Under the pieces are notes generated by a model. That model saw only the letters and a list, made by a program, of their open reading frames with translations, did not search any database and was not told the origin of the DNA. The position numbers and the translations under genes were made by a program. Positions 26,541-36,255 of a stretch of 64,000 nucleotides of DNA are shown here, one piece after another. The DNA is from Pannonibacter anstelovis (lineage in GTDB: Bacteria > Pseudomonadota > Alphaproteobacteria > Rhizobiales > Stappiaceae). Location of the stretch: positions 248,001 to 312,000 of the forward strand of contig NZ_JBAKBF010000004.1 in NCBI RefSeq assembly GCF_036881715.1. The letters are read 5' to 3'. Positions within the stretch are counted from its first letter, which is position 1. Each line of letters starts with the position of its first letter.

Positions 26541-27641
26541 ATGCAGACGGAACGCAATCAGGCAGTAGACATGGTACGGGCTATCGCTCTGTTCGGTATT
26601 GCGGCGGTCAATCTGCCGTTCATGGCACTCCCGGTGAAGGCCACCCTGTATCTGCCAGCAGATGGCATCGACCGGATCGCAGTTCTTCTGGTGGAGCTGT
26701 TGCTGCAAGCAAAGTTCTTCCTGCTTTTTTCCTTCATCTTCGGTTGGGGGATAGAGATCCAATTCCGGGCTGCAAATCAGAAAGGTGCGTCTTTCGCGCG
26801 CCGGTTCAGCCGCCGCTTGGCGTGCCTTGCCGTCCTTGGCATGCTGCATGCCATGCTGGTTTTCACCGGAGATATACTGCTGCTCTATGCCTTGCTCGGG
26901 CTCGCAGCATGGGCCGTCAGACCGCTTCCCACCCGCATTCTTCTGATACTGGCTGCCGGGCTTGTCCCGGTCGCCGCTGCCTGCCTCTTCTTTCTTGGTC
27001 TCATGCTGCCTGGCGCCATTTTGCCCCCGGATACCCCAAACCTTGGCGGCAGCTTCGTCGAAGCGGTTCAGTCGCGCTGGCGGGACTGGCCAGACAGCTT
27101 CGGTTTTCTGGTTCTTTTCCAGGGGCATCTTGCACTGGCCGCTTTCCTCGCAGGAATAGCGGCGGCAAGGTCCGGTTTCTTTGAAACAGGCAACTTGACC
27201 GCTGCCCGGCTGCAACGGGCGGTTCCCCGTCTTCTGGCAGCAGGCCTTGTCCTGAACTGCGGTTATCTGCTGGGCCTTCATGCGGACCTTTTGCCACCAG
27301 CCTTAACGCTCGCAGGCCTCTGCTGCCTCGCTCTCGGCGGCCCGGTTCTGGCGTTTGCATGGCTCGGCATAATACTGATGGCCGCTGACAGGATCAGGCT
27401 TCCGGACTTCATCATTCTCGCGGGCAGAAACTCGCTCACCTGTTATGTCCTGCAGGGCATTCTGGCCGGGCTCGTGTTCGGAGGATATGGCCTTGGCCTG
27501 TTCGGAGCGCTTGGCCAGATGGCGTTGCTGCCACTCTCCCTTGGCCTGACGGCTCTATCCATGGCTTTGACGTCAGCCTTCGCACGTGTCTTTGGCCATG
27601 GCCCCCTGGAACTTCTATTGCGCCGTGTCACTTATGGATAA
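26541..27641 (+). CDS. DUF418 domain-containing (YeiB-like) membrane protein
   Basis: The 366-residue protein has about nine hydrophobic segments. It starts with the family's QAVDMVRAIALFGIAAVN and ends with the DUF418 region (GRNSLTCYVLQGILAGLVF then a conserved GPLELLLRRVTYG). DUF418 proteins are related to acyltransferase-3 membrane enzymes, and their substrate is not known. The ATG at 26541 lies just past the double palindrome, so expression is probably under TetR repression. Confidence 0.85.
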   Translation: MQTERNQAVDMVRAIALFGIAAVNLPFMALPVKATLYLPADGIDRIAVLLVELLLQAKFFLLFSFIFGWGIEIQFRAANQKGASFARRFSRRLACLAVLGMLHAMLVFTGDILLLYALLGLAAWAVRPLPTRILLILAAGLVPVAAACLFFLGLMLPGAILPPDTPNLGGSFVEAVQSRWRDWPDSFGFLVLFQGHLALAAFLAGIAAARSGFFETGNLTAARLQRAVPRLLAAGLVLNCGYLLGLHADLLPPALTLAGLCCLALGGPVLAFAWLGIILMAADRIRLPDFIILAGRNSLTCYVLQGILAGLVFGGYGLGLFGALGQMALLPLSLGLTALSMALTSAFARVFGHGPLELLLRRVTYG

Positions 27642-27929
27642 CGCTGGAATCCCGCCGTTTGCAAAGGGGCTTGCACCGCAACTGGCACCGCAAGTCTCAG
27701 GCTGCATGCGGGCTCGAGGCCTCCGGTCGTGAATGGGCAAATGCGATCGCGGCAGCTGGTCTGCGCCGCTCTTCCGGCTTTCAGGCTGCCCCAAATGAGC
27801 TTTCCCACGCCCGGCTTCATGCGTAGCGGATCGTTGCCGCTGCCGGACGCCGCTCGCTCCGGGCCTCTTGCCAAAGACTGGCCATGTCAAATTGCAAAAC
27901 ATCAACTTAAATGACTTAAGTCTCTCAAG
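27642..27929. other. Intergenic region without a recognisable gene
   Basis: This stretch between DUF418 and the nos promoter has only short frames with no family features. It contains a short direct repeat GCACCGCAA at 27673-27681 and 27685-27693, and an 8-bp inverted repeat ATCAACTT/AAGTTGAT (27901-27908 and 27927-27934) that overlaps the nos FNR-type box. I see no tRNA or riboswitch. Confidence 0.5.
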
Positions 27930-27943
27930 TTGATAAAAATCAA
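27930..27943 (+). promoter_or_regulatory. FNR-type box of the nos operon
   Basis: TTGATAAAAATCAA is a perfect TTGAT-N4-ATCAA site. A class II activator centred here at -41.5 would place the transcription start at about 27978, and TCTAAC (27965-27970) is a reasonable -10 match (four of six). The site is in the right place to drive nosCRZDFYLX. Confidence 0.8.
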
Positions 27944-27977
27944 AGAAACCTCGGGCCCGGCTGGTCTAACTCGGGCT

Positions 27978-28394
27978 ATGAACACCCGTGTCCCCCGGCC
28001 CGTCTTTTCCGTCCTGCTCGCCTGCCTGCTGTTGGCCGTAGCGGTGCTGACGGGCTTTGGCATGGGGGCAAAGGCCGGGGTGCCCCATACGGGCCAAAGT
28101 GCCAAGGTCATCGAATTCGTCATCTGCACTGACGATGGTATGCGCATCGTCAAGATGGACGAGCACGGGCAGGTGCTGGACGAGGATGCGAAGACCGGCC
28201 ATTCGGCGCCCTGCTGCGACGGCCAATGCCTTGGCTGCCTCATGTGTTCTTCTTCGGCAGGAAACACGCCTGCGGCCGTTTCCCTTCACGCCCCCGCCTC
28301 CAGCCAGCCAGCGCCAGTATGGGCGGCCGCGTTTGCACCCGGTCAGGTGCTGATGCGCGCCTCCCAGCGCGCACCGCCAAGGACAGGCCGATGA
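27978..28394 (+). CDS. nosC: NosC-like periplasmic CXXCXXC protein (DUF2946-like)
   Basis: The 138-residue protein has an N-terminal signal or anchor (about residues 10-30) and a cysteine group CCDGQCLGCLMC (C79-C90) that contains the CXXCXXC motif of NosC, the first gene of the Paracoccus nosCRZDFYLX operon. Copper or redox binding is plausible but not shown. Its end overlaps nosR by four bases. No clear ribosome site precedes the ATG, and the predicted transcription start falls on this codon, so the message may be leaderless. Confidence 0.65.
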   Translation: MNTRVPRPVFSVLLACLLLAVAVLTGFGMGAKAGVPHTGQSAKVIEFVICTDDGMRIVKMDEHGQVLDEDAKTGHSAPCCDGQCLGCLMCSSSAGNTPAAVSLHAPASSQPAPVWAAAFAPGQVLMRASQRAPPRTGR

Positions 28395-30685
28395 CAGACT
28401 TGCGCTTCCGCACCTCCCCCGCGGCCACTCCCTCATTCGTCCGCACTCTGCTCGCCGGACTGCTGACCGCTTTCCTGCTCCTGATCACACCGGCCATGCC
28501 GGTGGTGGCCCAACAGATCAAGGACAGCTCACAGCTTTCCCATTTCCTGCCGCAGGTCACACCTGCCTCGCTGGTGGAAGGGGCAGATGCCTTTGGCCCT
28601 GTCCGGCCGGATCTTGCCGCCGCGCCCGTGCTGCGCGGGGGAGAAACGATCGCCTATGCTTTCGTCACCTCCGACTTTGCCGGCACGACGGGCTATTCCG
28701 GCAAGCCCATCCACGTGATGGTGGCCATCGGCACCGATGGGCTGCTGAAGGGCGTAAAGCTGCTGAAACATGCCGAGCCCATCGTTCTGGTCGGTATTCC
28801 CGAGGCACGGATGGTGGAGCTGATCGAGGGCTACAAGGGCCTCGACGTGGCCAAGGAAGCAGCCTCCGGCGGCTCCAGCCACGACCTTAAGATCATTTCA
28901 GGCGCCACCGTGACGGTGATGGTGATCGACGATTCCGTCGTGCGCGCCAGCATCAAGGTGGCCCGCAGCCTCGGGCTCGGCGGGCTTTCCACCGAAGCCC
29001 CCGCTGCAGGCCCGCTGCGTGTCATAGATCCGGAAGCCAAAGCCGCAGACGACTGGCTGACCCAGACCGGCGACGGCACCATCCGCCGCCTGTCGCTGGA
29101 TGTCGGACAGGTCAACGCCGCCTTTGCTGCCCTGCCGGACCAGCGCGCTGCAGAGCGCCCGGAGGAAGGCCCGGCGGATGCCACTTTCATCGACCTTTAT
29201 GCGACGCTCGTCAGCATTCCCGGCATTGGCGCAAGCCTGCTGGAGCCGGGCGAAAAGGCCGCCATCGACGCCTGGCTGAAGCCGGGGGACAGCGCCCTTC
29301 TGCTGGCTGCCAGAGGCCGCTATTCCTTCAAGGGCTCGGGCTATGTGCGCGGCGGCATCTTCGACCGGGTGCATCTCATTCAGGGCGACATATCCGTCCG
29401 CTTCCGCGACAAGGACCACAAGCGTGCAGGCCCGCTGGCCCTTGCCGGAGCGCCGGAGCTGAGCGAACGCGACATCTTCCGCATCCCGGCAAACTCGGGC
29501 TTCAACCCGGCTGAGCCCTTCCGCATCCAGCTTCTGGTCCAGCGCAATGTGGGTCCGATCGAGAAGCTGTTCACCACCTTCGATCTCGGCTGGCAGTCCC
29601 CGGCGGCCTTCGTCAAGACGCTCAGCCCCGCCCCATCTGAAAACCCGGCAGCATCAACGCCCCTGGCCTCTGATACACCGCAGGCCGGAATCGATGACGA
29701 AGCCAGCGCCAAGACGCAGCTTTGGCAGCGCATCTGGCGCAGCAAGACCCTGGAAATTGCCGGTGTCACCATCATGCTGGCGGTGCTGACCTTTGCCTTC
29801 TTCTTCCAGACCTTCCTCACCCGGTCGGCACGGGTGACGCACTGGTTCCGGATGAGCTTCCTCACCGTGACGCTGGTGTTCCTCGGCTGGTACGCCAATG
29901 CACAGCTGTCGGTGGTCAACATCTTCGCGCTGGCCGCTTCGGTGAAGTCCGGCTTCACCTGGGAAGCGTTCCTGCTCGATCCGCTGACCTTCATCCTGTG
30001 GTTCTCGGTGGCCGCTGCGCTGATCTTCTGGGGCCGGGGGGCCTACTGCGGGTGGCTGTGCCCCTTCGGCGCGCTGCAGGAGCTGACCAACCGCATCGCC
30101 CGGGCCTTCCGCGTGCCGCAGATCACCCTGCCCTGGGGCCTGCACGAGCGGCTGTGGGCGGTGAAATACATCGTCTTCCTCGGCCTGTTCGGCGTCTCGC
30201 TCGCTTCGCTGGAGCAGGCCGAGCATCTGGCGGAAATCGAGCCGTTCAAGACCGCCATCGTGCTGAAATTCGCACGCGGCTGGCCCTTCCTCCTCTATGT
30301 GGGCACGCTGCTGGTGGCCGGGCTTTTCGTCGAGCGTTTCTACTGCCGCTACCTGTGCCCGCTGGGCGCCGCGCTCGCCATTCCGGCCCGTATCCGGATG
30401 TTCGACTGGCTGAAGCGCTACCACGAGTGCGGCAACCCCTGCCAGACCTGCGCCAACACCTGCCCGGTGCAGGCCATTCATCCGACCGGTGAGATCAACC
30501 CCAATGAATGCGTCAACTGCATGAATTGCCAGGTGCTCTACCAGTCCGAAACGAGATGCCCCGTCGTCATGCGCAAGCTGAAGCGGCGGGCAGCGGCCGG
30601 CACGGGCGAACGCCCGGCCCCGTCCGAGGGCCACAAGCCCGTGATCAACACGCCAAGCCTGAAAAAGGGACAAGCACATGTCTGA
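28391..30685 (+). CDS. nosR: NosR, membrane flavo-iron-sulfur protein for N2O reductase
   Basis: The 764-residue protein has a signal peptide and a periplasmic FMN-binding domain (about residues 80-200, with the flavin threonine in SGATVTV). Several membrane helices follow from about residue 450, then the CGWLCPFGA and CRYLCPLGA cytoplasmic motifs and two [4Fe-4S] ferredoxin clusters (CGNPCQTCANTCP and CVNCMNCQ). NosR is needed for nosZ expression and for electron supply to N2O reductase. It overlaps nosC by 4 bp and nosZ by 8 bp. Confidence 0.95.
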   Translation: MTDLRFRTSPAATPSFVRTLLAGLLTAFLLLITPAMPVVAQQIKDSSQLSHFLPQVTPASLVEGADAFGPVRPDLAAAPVLRGGETIAYAFVTSDFAGTTGYSGKPIHVMVAIGTDGLLKGVKLLKHAEPIVLVGIPEARMVELIEGYKGLDVAKEAASGGSSHDLKIISGATVTVMVIDDSVVRASIKVARSLGLGGLSTEAPAAGPLRVIDPEAKAADDWLTQTGDGTIRRLSLDVGQVNAAFAALPDQRAAERPEEGPADATFIDLYATLVSIPGIGASLLEPGEKAAIDAWLKPGDSALLLAARGRYSFKGSGYVRGGIFDRVHLIQGDISVRFRDKDHKRAGPLALAGAPELSERDIFRIPANSGFNPAEPFRIQLLVQRNVGPIEKLFTTFDLGWQSPAAFVKTLSPAPSENPAASTPLASDTPQAGIDDEASAKTQLWQRIWRSKTLEIAGVTIMLAVLTFAFFFQTFLTRSARVTHWFRMSFLTVTLVFLGWYANAQLSVVNIFALAASVKSGFTWEAFLLDPLTFILWFSVAAALIFWGRGAYCGWLCPFGALQELTNRIARAFRVPQITLPWGLHERLWAVKYIVFLGLFGVSLASLEQAEHLAEIEPFKTAIVLKFARGWPFLLYVGTLLVAGLFVERFYCRYLCPLGAALAIPARIRMFDWLKRYHECGNPCQTCANTCPVQAIHPTGEINPNECVNCMNCQVLYQSETRCPVVMRKLKRRAAAGTGERPAPSEGHKPVINTPSLKKGQAHV

Positions 30686-32627
30686 TGCGAATGAAACCGG
30701 CGGCCTCACACGCCGCCAGCTGATGGGCGCCACCGCCGCAGGCGGCGCGGCCCTCGGATCGGTTGCCGTTGGCGCCGTCGCCCTCACGGCCGGCAGTTCC
30801 GGCGCACTTCTGGCCGGAACGGGCACCGCAGCGGCAGCCTCGGGCGGCGCGGCAAGCGGCCATGTCGCGCCTGGAGAACTGGACGAATATTACGGCTTCT
30901 GGTCTTCCGGCCAGACGGGCGAGATGCGCATTCTGGGCCTGCCGTCCATGCGCGAACTGATGCGCGTGCCGGTGTTCAACCGCTGCTCGGCCACCGGCTG
31001 GGGCCAGACGAACGAGTCCCTCAAGGTCATGACGGAAAACATGACCGAAAGGACGAAGAAGTACCTCGCCGCCAACGGCAAGAAGATCCACGACAACGGC
31101 GACCTGCACCACGTCCACATGTCCTTCACCGAAGGCAAGTACGACGGCCGCTTCCTGTTCATGAACGACAAGGCCAACACCCGCGTCGCCCGCGTGCGCT
31201 GCGACGTGATGAAATGCGACAAGATCCTCGAAATCCCAAATGCCAAGGCCATCCACGGCCTGCGCCCGCAGAAGTGGCCGCGCACCAACTATGTCTTCGC
31301 CAATGGCGAGGATGAGGGCCCGATGGTCAATGACGGCAAGATCCTCGACGATCCGTCCCAGTACGTGAACTTCTACACCGCCATCAACGCCGACGAGATG
31401 ACCGTGGCCTGGCAGGTGATGGTGTCGGGCAACCTCGACAACACCGACGCCGACTATGATGGCAAGTATGCCTTCTCCACGAGCTACAACTCGGAAATGG
31501 GCATGAACCTTGCCGACATGACCAAGTCTGACCGGGACCATGTCGTAGTCTACAACATTGCCGAAATCGAAAAGGGCATCGCCGCCGGTGACTATATCGA
31601 GCTGAACGGCGTCAAGGTGATCGACGGCCGCAAGGGCAAGAACAAGAATTACACCCGCTACATCCCGGTGCCGAACAACCCGCACGGCTGCAACATGGCC
31701 CCGGACAAGATCCACCTGTGCATCGCGGGCAAACTGTCGCCAACCGTTACCGTGATCGACGTGCGCAAGCTGGATGACGTGTTCTACAAGAACGCAGACC
31801 CGCGCTCGGCCGTCGTGGCCGAACCGGAATTGGGCCTCGGGCCGCTTCACACCGCCTTCGACGGCAAGGGCAACGCCTATACGACGCTCTTCCTCGACAG
31901 CCAGGTCGTGTTCTGGAACATCGAAAAAGCCGTGCGCGCCTTTGCGGGCGAGAAGGTCGATCCGATCATCTCCAAGACGGATGTGCACTACCAGCCGGGC
32001 CACAACTCCACCTCCATGGGCGAAACGCTGGAGGCGGACGGCAAGTACTACATCTCGATGAACAAGTTCTCCAAGGACCGCTACATCAACGTCGGCCCGC
32101 TGAAGCCGGAGAACGAGCAGCTCTTTGCCATCGACGGCGACAAGCTGACCCTCATCCATGACGGGCCGACCTTTGCCGAGCCGCATGACTCCATCGTCGT
32201 GCACCGCTCCGTGGTGAACCCCGTGCATGTGTGGGACCGCAACGATCCGTTCTTTGCCGATGCCCGCAAGCAGGCCGAGGCCGATGGTGTGGACCTCGAC
32301 TACGCCGCCGACGTGATCCGCGACGGCAACAAGGTGCGCGTCTACATGCACTCGGTCGCCCCGGCCTTCAGCCTGGAGACCTTCACCGTGAAGGAGGGTG
32401 ATGAGGTGACCGTCTATGTGACCAACATGGACGACATCGAGGATCTGACCCACGGCTTCTGCATGGGCGACCATGGCGTCGCCATGGAAGTGGCACCGCA
32501 GGCCACCGCCTCGGTAACCTTCACCGCCGCCAAGCCCGGCGTCTACTGGTACTACTGCCAGTGGTTCTGCCATGCGCTGCACATGGAAATGCGCGGCCGT
32601 ATGTTCGTCGAACCGAAGGAAGCCTGA
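30678..32627 (+). CDS. nosZ: Nitrous oxide reductase NosZ (clade I, Tat-exported)
   Basis: The 649-residue periplasmic enzyme reduces N2O to N2. The N-terminus has a twin-arginine signal (GGLTRRQLMGA), placing it in clade I. Histidines of the CuZ beta-propeller appear in DLHHVHMSF, PGHNSTSMGET and EPHDSI. The C-terminal cupredoxin holds the CuA centre in THGFCMGDHG and CQWFCHALHMEM. It starts at ATG 30678 within the end of nosR. The accessory genes nosDFYLX follow directly. Confidence 0.97.
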   Translation: MSDANETGGLTRRQLMGATAAGGAALGSVAVGAVALTAGSSGALLAGTGTAAAASGGAASGHVAPGELDEYYGFWSSGQTGEMRILGLPSMRELMRVPVFNRCSATGWGQTNESLKVMTENMTERTKKYLAANGKKIHDNGDLHHVHMSFTEGKYDGRFLFMNDKANTRVARVRCDVMKCDKILEIPNAKAIHGLRPQKWPRTNYVFANGEDEGPMVNDGKILDDPSQYVNFYTAINADEMTVAWQVMVSGNLDNTDADYDGKYAFSTSYNSEMGMNLADMTKSDRDHVVVYNIAEIEKGIAAGDYIELNGVKVIDGRKGKNKNYTRYIPVPNNPHGCNMAPDKIHLCIAGKLSPTVTVIDVRKLDDVFYKNADPRSAVVAEPELGLGPLHTAFDGKGNAYTTLFLDSQVVFWNIEKAVRAFAGEKVDPIISKTDVHYQPGHNSTSMGETLEADGKYYISMNKFSKDRYINVGPLKPENEQLFAIDGDKLTLIHDGPTFAEPHDSIVVHRSVVNPVHVWDRNDPFFADARKQAEADGVDLDYAADVIRDGNKVRVYMHSVAPAFSLETFTVKEGDEVTVYVTNMDDIEDLTHGFCMGDHGVAMEVAPQATASVTFTAAKPGVYWYYCQWFCHALHMEMRGRMFVEPKEA

Positions 32628-32628
32628 G

Positions 32629-33972
32629 ATGCAGCGCGGCCCGGCACTTCTCCTGCTGGCGTTCTGCCTTGCTGGCGCCCTTCCGGCGGCAGCGGAGACG
32701 CGGCGGGTTGCGTCCGTGCCGGGCGCGCTGGCGCAGGCAATCGCCGGGGCCAGCCCCGGCGACATCCTCGTGCTGGAGCCGGGAAACCATCCCGGCCCCG
32801 TCACGCTCGGGTTCCCGCTGACACTGCAAGGCGAGGCGGGCGCGCATCTGTCCGGCGATGGCACCGGAAACACGGTGACCATCACAGGCCCGGATGTAAC
32901 CGTCACGGGCCTTGCCATCAGCGGTTCGGGCAATGATGCAACGGATATCAGCAGCGGTATCTTTGTGGCGCAGAGCGCGCGCAATGCAAGGATCACGGAC
33001 AATCTTCTGACAGGGAACCTGCACGGCATCACCCTGCACGGAGCGAAGGACAGCCTTGTCAGCGGCAACCGGATCGAAGGCCGCCGCAGCGGCCATGTCA
33101 ACGACCGGGGCAACGGCGTCTATGTGTGGAACGCGCCGGGCACCATCGTGGAAGGAAACGACATCCGCTGGGGACGGGATGGCATCTTCGCCAATGCCTC
33201 GAAGCAGAACATCTTCCGCAACAACCGTATGCGGGACCTGCGCTTTGCGGTCCATTACATGTACACCAACAACAGCGAAGTCTCGGGCAATGTCTCCATC
33301 GGCAACACGCTCGGCTATGCGCTGATGTTCTCCAACAGGATCACCGTGACGGGCAACCAGTCGCTGGCCGACCGGCGCCACGGTTTGATGCTGAACTATG
33401 CCAACAACGCGATAATCTCCGGTAATCTTGTGCGCGGGCTAAGGACGGAAAAATGCACCTTCATCTACAACGCCCACAAGAACCGCATTTCCGGTAACCG
33501 TTTCGAGGGCTGCGAGACCGGCATCCATTTCACCGCCGGCTCGGAACGCAACGTCATCACTGGCAATGCCTTCATCGCCAACCGCACCCAGGTGAAATAT
33601 GTCGGCACGCGGCATGTGGAGTGGAGCGAGGCAGGACGGGGCAACTACTGGTCCGGCCACACGGCCTATGACCTCAACGGCGACGGCATCGCCGACAGCG
33701 TGTTCCGCCCCAATGACCTGATGGACCACATTCTCTGGTCCCAGCCCTCCGCCGCGCTTTTGCTGGGCTCACCAGCGGTGCAGCTGGTGCGCTGGAGCCA
33801 GCAATCCTTCCCCGCCATCCTGCCCGGCGGTGTCACCGACAGTGCGCCGCTGACCCGGCCCTTTACCATTCCCGTGAACGCAGACAATGCCGCGCTCGAA
33901 CAGCGCGCGCTTGAAGATGCCAGCCAGAGACAGCAAGCCGATGACGATCCTGAAGATCTCGCAGCTCACTAA
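32629..33972 (+). CDS. nosD: NosD, periplasmic copper-cluster maturation protein
   Basis: The 447-residue protein has a signal peptide (about 23 residues) and a right-handed beta-helix of parallel repeats (about residues 40-330), as seen in NosD, with many NRI/NNA/SGN-type turns. NosD works with the NosFY ABC transporter to assemble the CuZ sulfide cluster of NosZ. The ATG at 32629 is chosen because the signal peptide begins there, two bases after the nosZ stop. Its end overlaps nosF by 32 bp. Confidence 0.93.
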   Translation: MQRGPALLLLAFCLAGALPAAAETRRVASVPGALAQAIAGASPGDILVLEPGNHPGPVTLGFPLTLQGEAGAHLSGDGTGNTVTITGPDVTVTGLAISGSGNDATDISSGIFVAQSARNARITDNLLTGNLHGITLHGAKDSLVSGNRIEGRRSGHVNDRGNGVYVWNAPGTIVEGNDIRWGRDGIFANASKQNIFRNNRMRDLRFAVHYMYTNNSEVSGNVSIGNTLGYALMFSNRITVTGNQSLADRRHGLMLNYANNAIISGNLVRGLRTEKCTFIYNAHKNRISGNRFEGCETGIHFTAGSERNVITGNAFIANRTQVKYVGTRHVEWSEAGRGNYWSGHTAYDLNGDGIADSVFRPNDLMDHILWSQPSAALLLGSPAVQLVRWSQQSFPAILPGGVTDSAPLTRPFTIPVNADNAALEQRALEDASQRQQADDDPEDLAAH

Positions 33973-34864
33973 GACCTTCGGGCCGCTCACCGCCCTTGCC
34001 GCTGTCAGCCTTGAGGTGGCGCAGGGCGAGCGGGTGGCCCTGACCGGCCATAACGGTGCGGGCAAGACGACCCTGATGAAGACCGTGCTCGGGCTTCTGG
34101 CCCCCGGCAGCGGCACGGTGACGGTCGGCGGCCACCAGCCCGGCAGCCAGCGCGCCCGCGAGGCGACGGCCTATCTGCCGGAAAATGCCGCCTTTCACCC
34201 GGCCCTCACCGGACGCGAGCAGCTCGGCCTCTATCTGCGCCTGCGCGGTGAGCCGGCCGCCAAGGGCCCTGCCCTGCTGGAGAGGGTGGGGCTGGCGCAG
34301 GCGATGAACAGGCGCATCGGCACCTATTCCAAGGGCATGCGCCAGCGCGTTGGCCTGGCTCAGGCGCTGATCGGACGTCCGAAGCTGATGGTGCTGGACG
34401 AGCCGACCAGCGGGCTGGATCCGGTGTCGCGGCAGGAATTCTACGCCATTCTGGACGATCTGGCGCGGGAGGGAACGGCCATCCTCCACTCCTCACACGC
34501 CCTGACGGAAGTGGAAGCGCGGACGGACCGGATCGCCATCCTGTCGCAAGGGCAGCTGATGGCCCATGACACACTGGCAGCCCTTCGGCTCTCCGCCCGC
34601 CTGCCCTTGCGTTTTCACCTCACCCTTGCGCCCGGCCAGAGCAAAGCCGCAATGGCGGCGCTGGCGGAAAGGCTGGCGGAGGGAGAGATGACCGGCGAAG
34701 CCGCAAACAGCGGCAGGCGGCTCGACCTCCTCTGCCCGCCGGAGCGCAAGCTTGCCGTGCTGCGGGCCGTGACGGAGCTGGGCGCTCTTCTGGAGGATGT
34801 GGAGTTCATCCCTCCCAGCCTTGAGGACATCTACACCCATTTCAGCAAGAGGAGCGAAGGATGA
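33941..34864 (+). CDS. nosF: NosF, ABC transporter ATPase for NosZ maturation
   Basis: The 307-residue ATPase has Walker A GHNGAGKTT (about residues 36-44), the signature YSKGMRQRVGLAQAL and Walker B LMVLDEPTSGLDP. The ATG at 33941 gives the normal NosF length; an upstream in-frame start at 33887 would lengthen it by 18 residues inside nosD. It pairs with NosY (4-bp overlap) to move a sulfur species for CuZ assembly. Confidence 0.92.
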   Translation: MTILKISQLTKTFGPLTALAAVSLEVAQGERVALTGHNGAGKTTLMKTVLGLLAPGSGTVTVGGHQPGSQRAREATAYLPENAAFHPALTGREQLGLYLRLRGEPAAKGPALLERVGLAQAMNRRIGTYSKGMRQRVGLAQALIGRPKLMVLDEPTSGLDPVSRQEFYAILDDLAREGTAILHSSHALTEVEARTDRIAILSQGQLMAHDTLAALRLSARLPLRFHLTLAPGQSKAAMAALAERLAEGEMTGEAANSGRRLDLLCPPERKLAVLRAVTELGALLEDVEFIPPSLEDIYTHFSKRSEG

Positions 34865-35682
34865 GCCGCCTTCTCGCCGCCGCTTCGGCGGAATTCCGTA
34901 TCGCCCTGCGCAACCGTTGGGTTGCGGTTGCCATGGCCATCATGGTGCTCTTTGCCGGCGTTCTCTCGGCGGCGGGCTCTGCCCCGATGGGGGAGCTGGG
35001 CGCTGACCGGCTGAGCGTCACCGTCGCCAGCCTCACCTCGCTGAGCGTCTATCTGGTGCCGCTGATCGCGCTGCTCATGTCCTTTGACGCGATTGCCGGA
35101 GAGGTGGAGCGCGGCACGCTGGCCCTGGTTCTGACCTATCCGGTCAAGCGCTGGCAACTGGTGGCGGGCAAGTTTGCCGCCCACCTTGTCATTCTCGCTC
35201 TGGCCATTGCTGCCGGTTATGGCATTGCTGCCGCAATGGCTTTTTCCGGCGGCATGGACGCAGTGAGGGGTCTTCCCGCCCTGTGGCGGTTGACGTGGAC
35301 CTCGCTGCTGCTGGGCGCGGTGTTCCTCGGCGCCGGTTACACCGTGTCCGCGCTGTCCCGGCGGCCCGGCACGGCGGCCTCGCTCGTCATCGCCCTGTGG
35401 CTCGTCATGATCGTTCTCTACGATCTGGCGCTGCTGGCCGGGGTGGCCGCCGATGACGGCGGGGTCTTCACCACCCGCGTCTTTCCGCTGGCGCTGCTGG
35501 CCAATCCCGCCGATGCCTTCCGGCTGTTCAACCTTGCCTCCTCGCAGGCCATCGCCGCTGCCTCCGGCATCAGCGGCGCAGCCGGGTCCATTCCAGCGGT
35601 TCAACCGCTCCTCTCCCTCGTTGTCTGGGCCTTTGCCGCCTTTGCCGCTGCCATTGCCGCCTTCCGGAGGATCACCCCATGA
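34861..35682 (+). CDS. nosY: NosY, ABC transporter permease for NosZ maturation
   Basis: The 273-residue membrane protein has six hydrophobic segments. It starts with RLLAAASAEFRIALRNRWV and contains GEVERGTLALVLTYPVKRW, both typical of NosY. It overlaps nosF and nosL by four bases each, so the three are probably translated together. It forms the membrane part of the NosDFY complex. Confidence 0.92.
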   Translation: MSRLLAAASAEFRIALRNRWVAVAMAIMVLFAGVLSAAGSAPMGELGADRLSVTVASLTSLSVYLVPLIALLMSFDAIAGEVERGTLALVLTYPVKRWQLVAGKFAAHLVILALAIAAGYGIAAAMAFSGGMDAVRGLPALWRLTWTSLLLGAVFLGAGYTVSALSRRPGTAASLVIALWLVMIVLYDLALLAGVAADDGGVFTTRVFPLALLANPADAFRLFNLASSQAIAAASGISGAAGSIPAVQPLLSLVVWAFAAFAAAIAAFRRITP

Positions 35683-36242
35683 CCGGCCAGCGCCTTTCCC
35701 TTGTGTTTTTCCCGCTCGCCCTGCTTCTGGCCGCCTGCCAGCCCGAAACCGCCGTAGAGCGGCCTGCGCCGGTGGCCATGACGGAGACTTCGCTCGGTCA
35801 TTACTGCCAGATGAACCTGCTGGAACATCCCGGCCCCAAGGCGCAGGTGCACCTGGCGGGCATGGACGGCAAGCCGCTGTTCTTCAGCCAGGTGCGTGAT
35901 GCCATCGCCTATCAGCGCATGCCCGAGCAGAGCGGCGTCATCACTGCCATCTATGTGAGCGACATGGGCAAGGCTGCAAGCTGGGACGAGCCGGGCGCAG
36001 ACAACTGGATCGCCGCTGATGCCGCCATCTATGTCACCGGCACCATGGTGCAGGGCGGTATGGGCGCGCCGGAACTGGTGCCCTTTTCCAGCCGCGAGAA
36101 GGCCGAAGCTTTTGCCGCCCAGCATGGCGGGCTGCTTGTGGCGCTCAAGGATATCCCGGACGAAGAGATTCTGGCTCCGGTGGAATTTGCGACGGACGCG
36201 GACGGCAACTTCCTGCCGCCGGAAAATGCAACGCTGAACTGA
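35679..36242 (+). CDS. nosL: NosL, copper-binding outer-membrane lipoprotein
   Basis: The 187-residue protein has a lipoprotein signal with lipobox LLLAACQPE (cysteine about residue 20). Family copper-ligand candidates are visible, such as HYCQMNL and MDGKPLFF. NosL delivers Cu(I) to NosD/NosZ in the periplasm. It lies between nosY and nosX as in other alphaproteobacteria. Confidence 0.92.
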   Translation: MTGQRLSLVFFPLALLLAACQPETAVERPAPVAMTETSLGHYCQMNLLEHPGPKAQVHLAGMDGKPLFFSQVRDAIAYQRMPEQSGVITAIYVSDMGKAASWDEPGADNWIAADAAIYVTGTMVQGGMGAPELVPFSSREKAEAFAAQHGGLLVALKDIPDEEILAPVEFATDADGNFLPPENATLN

Positions 36243-36255
36243 AGGAGACGCGACC

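Noticed and set aside
27673..27693. GCACCGCAA direct repeats as a possible CRISPR or iteron array
   Set aside because: Only two copies 12 bp apart, with no further units or spacers of regular length.
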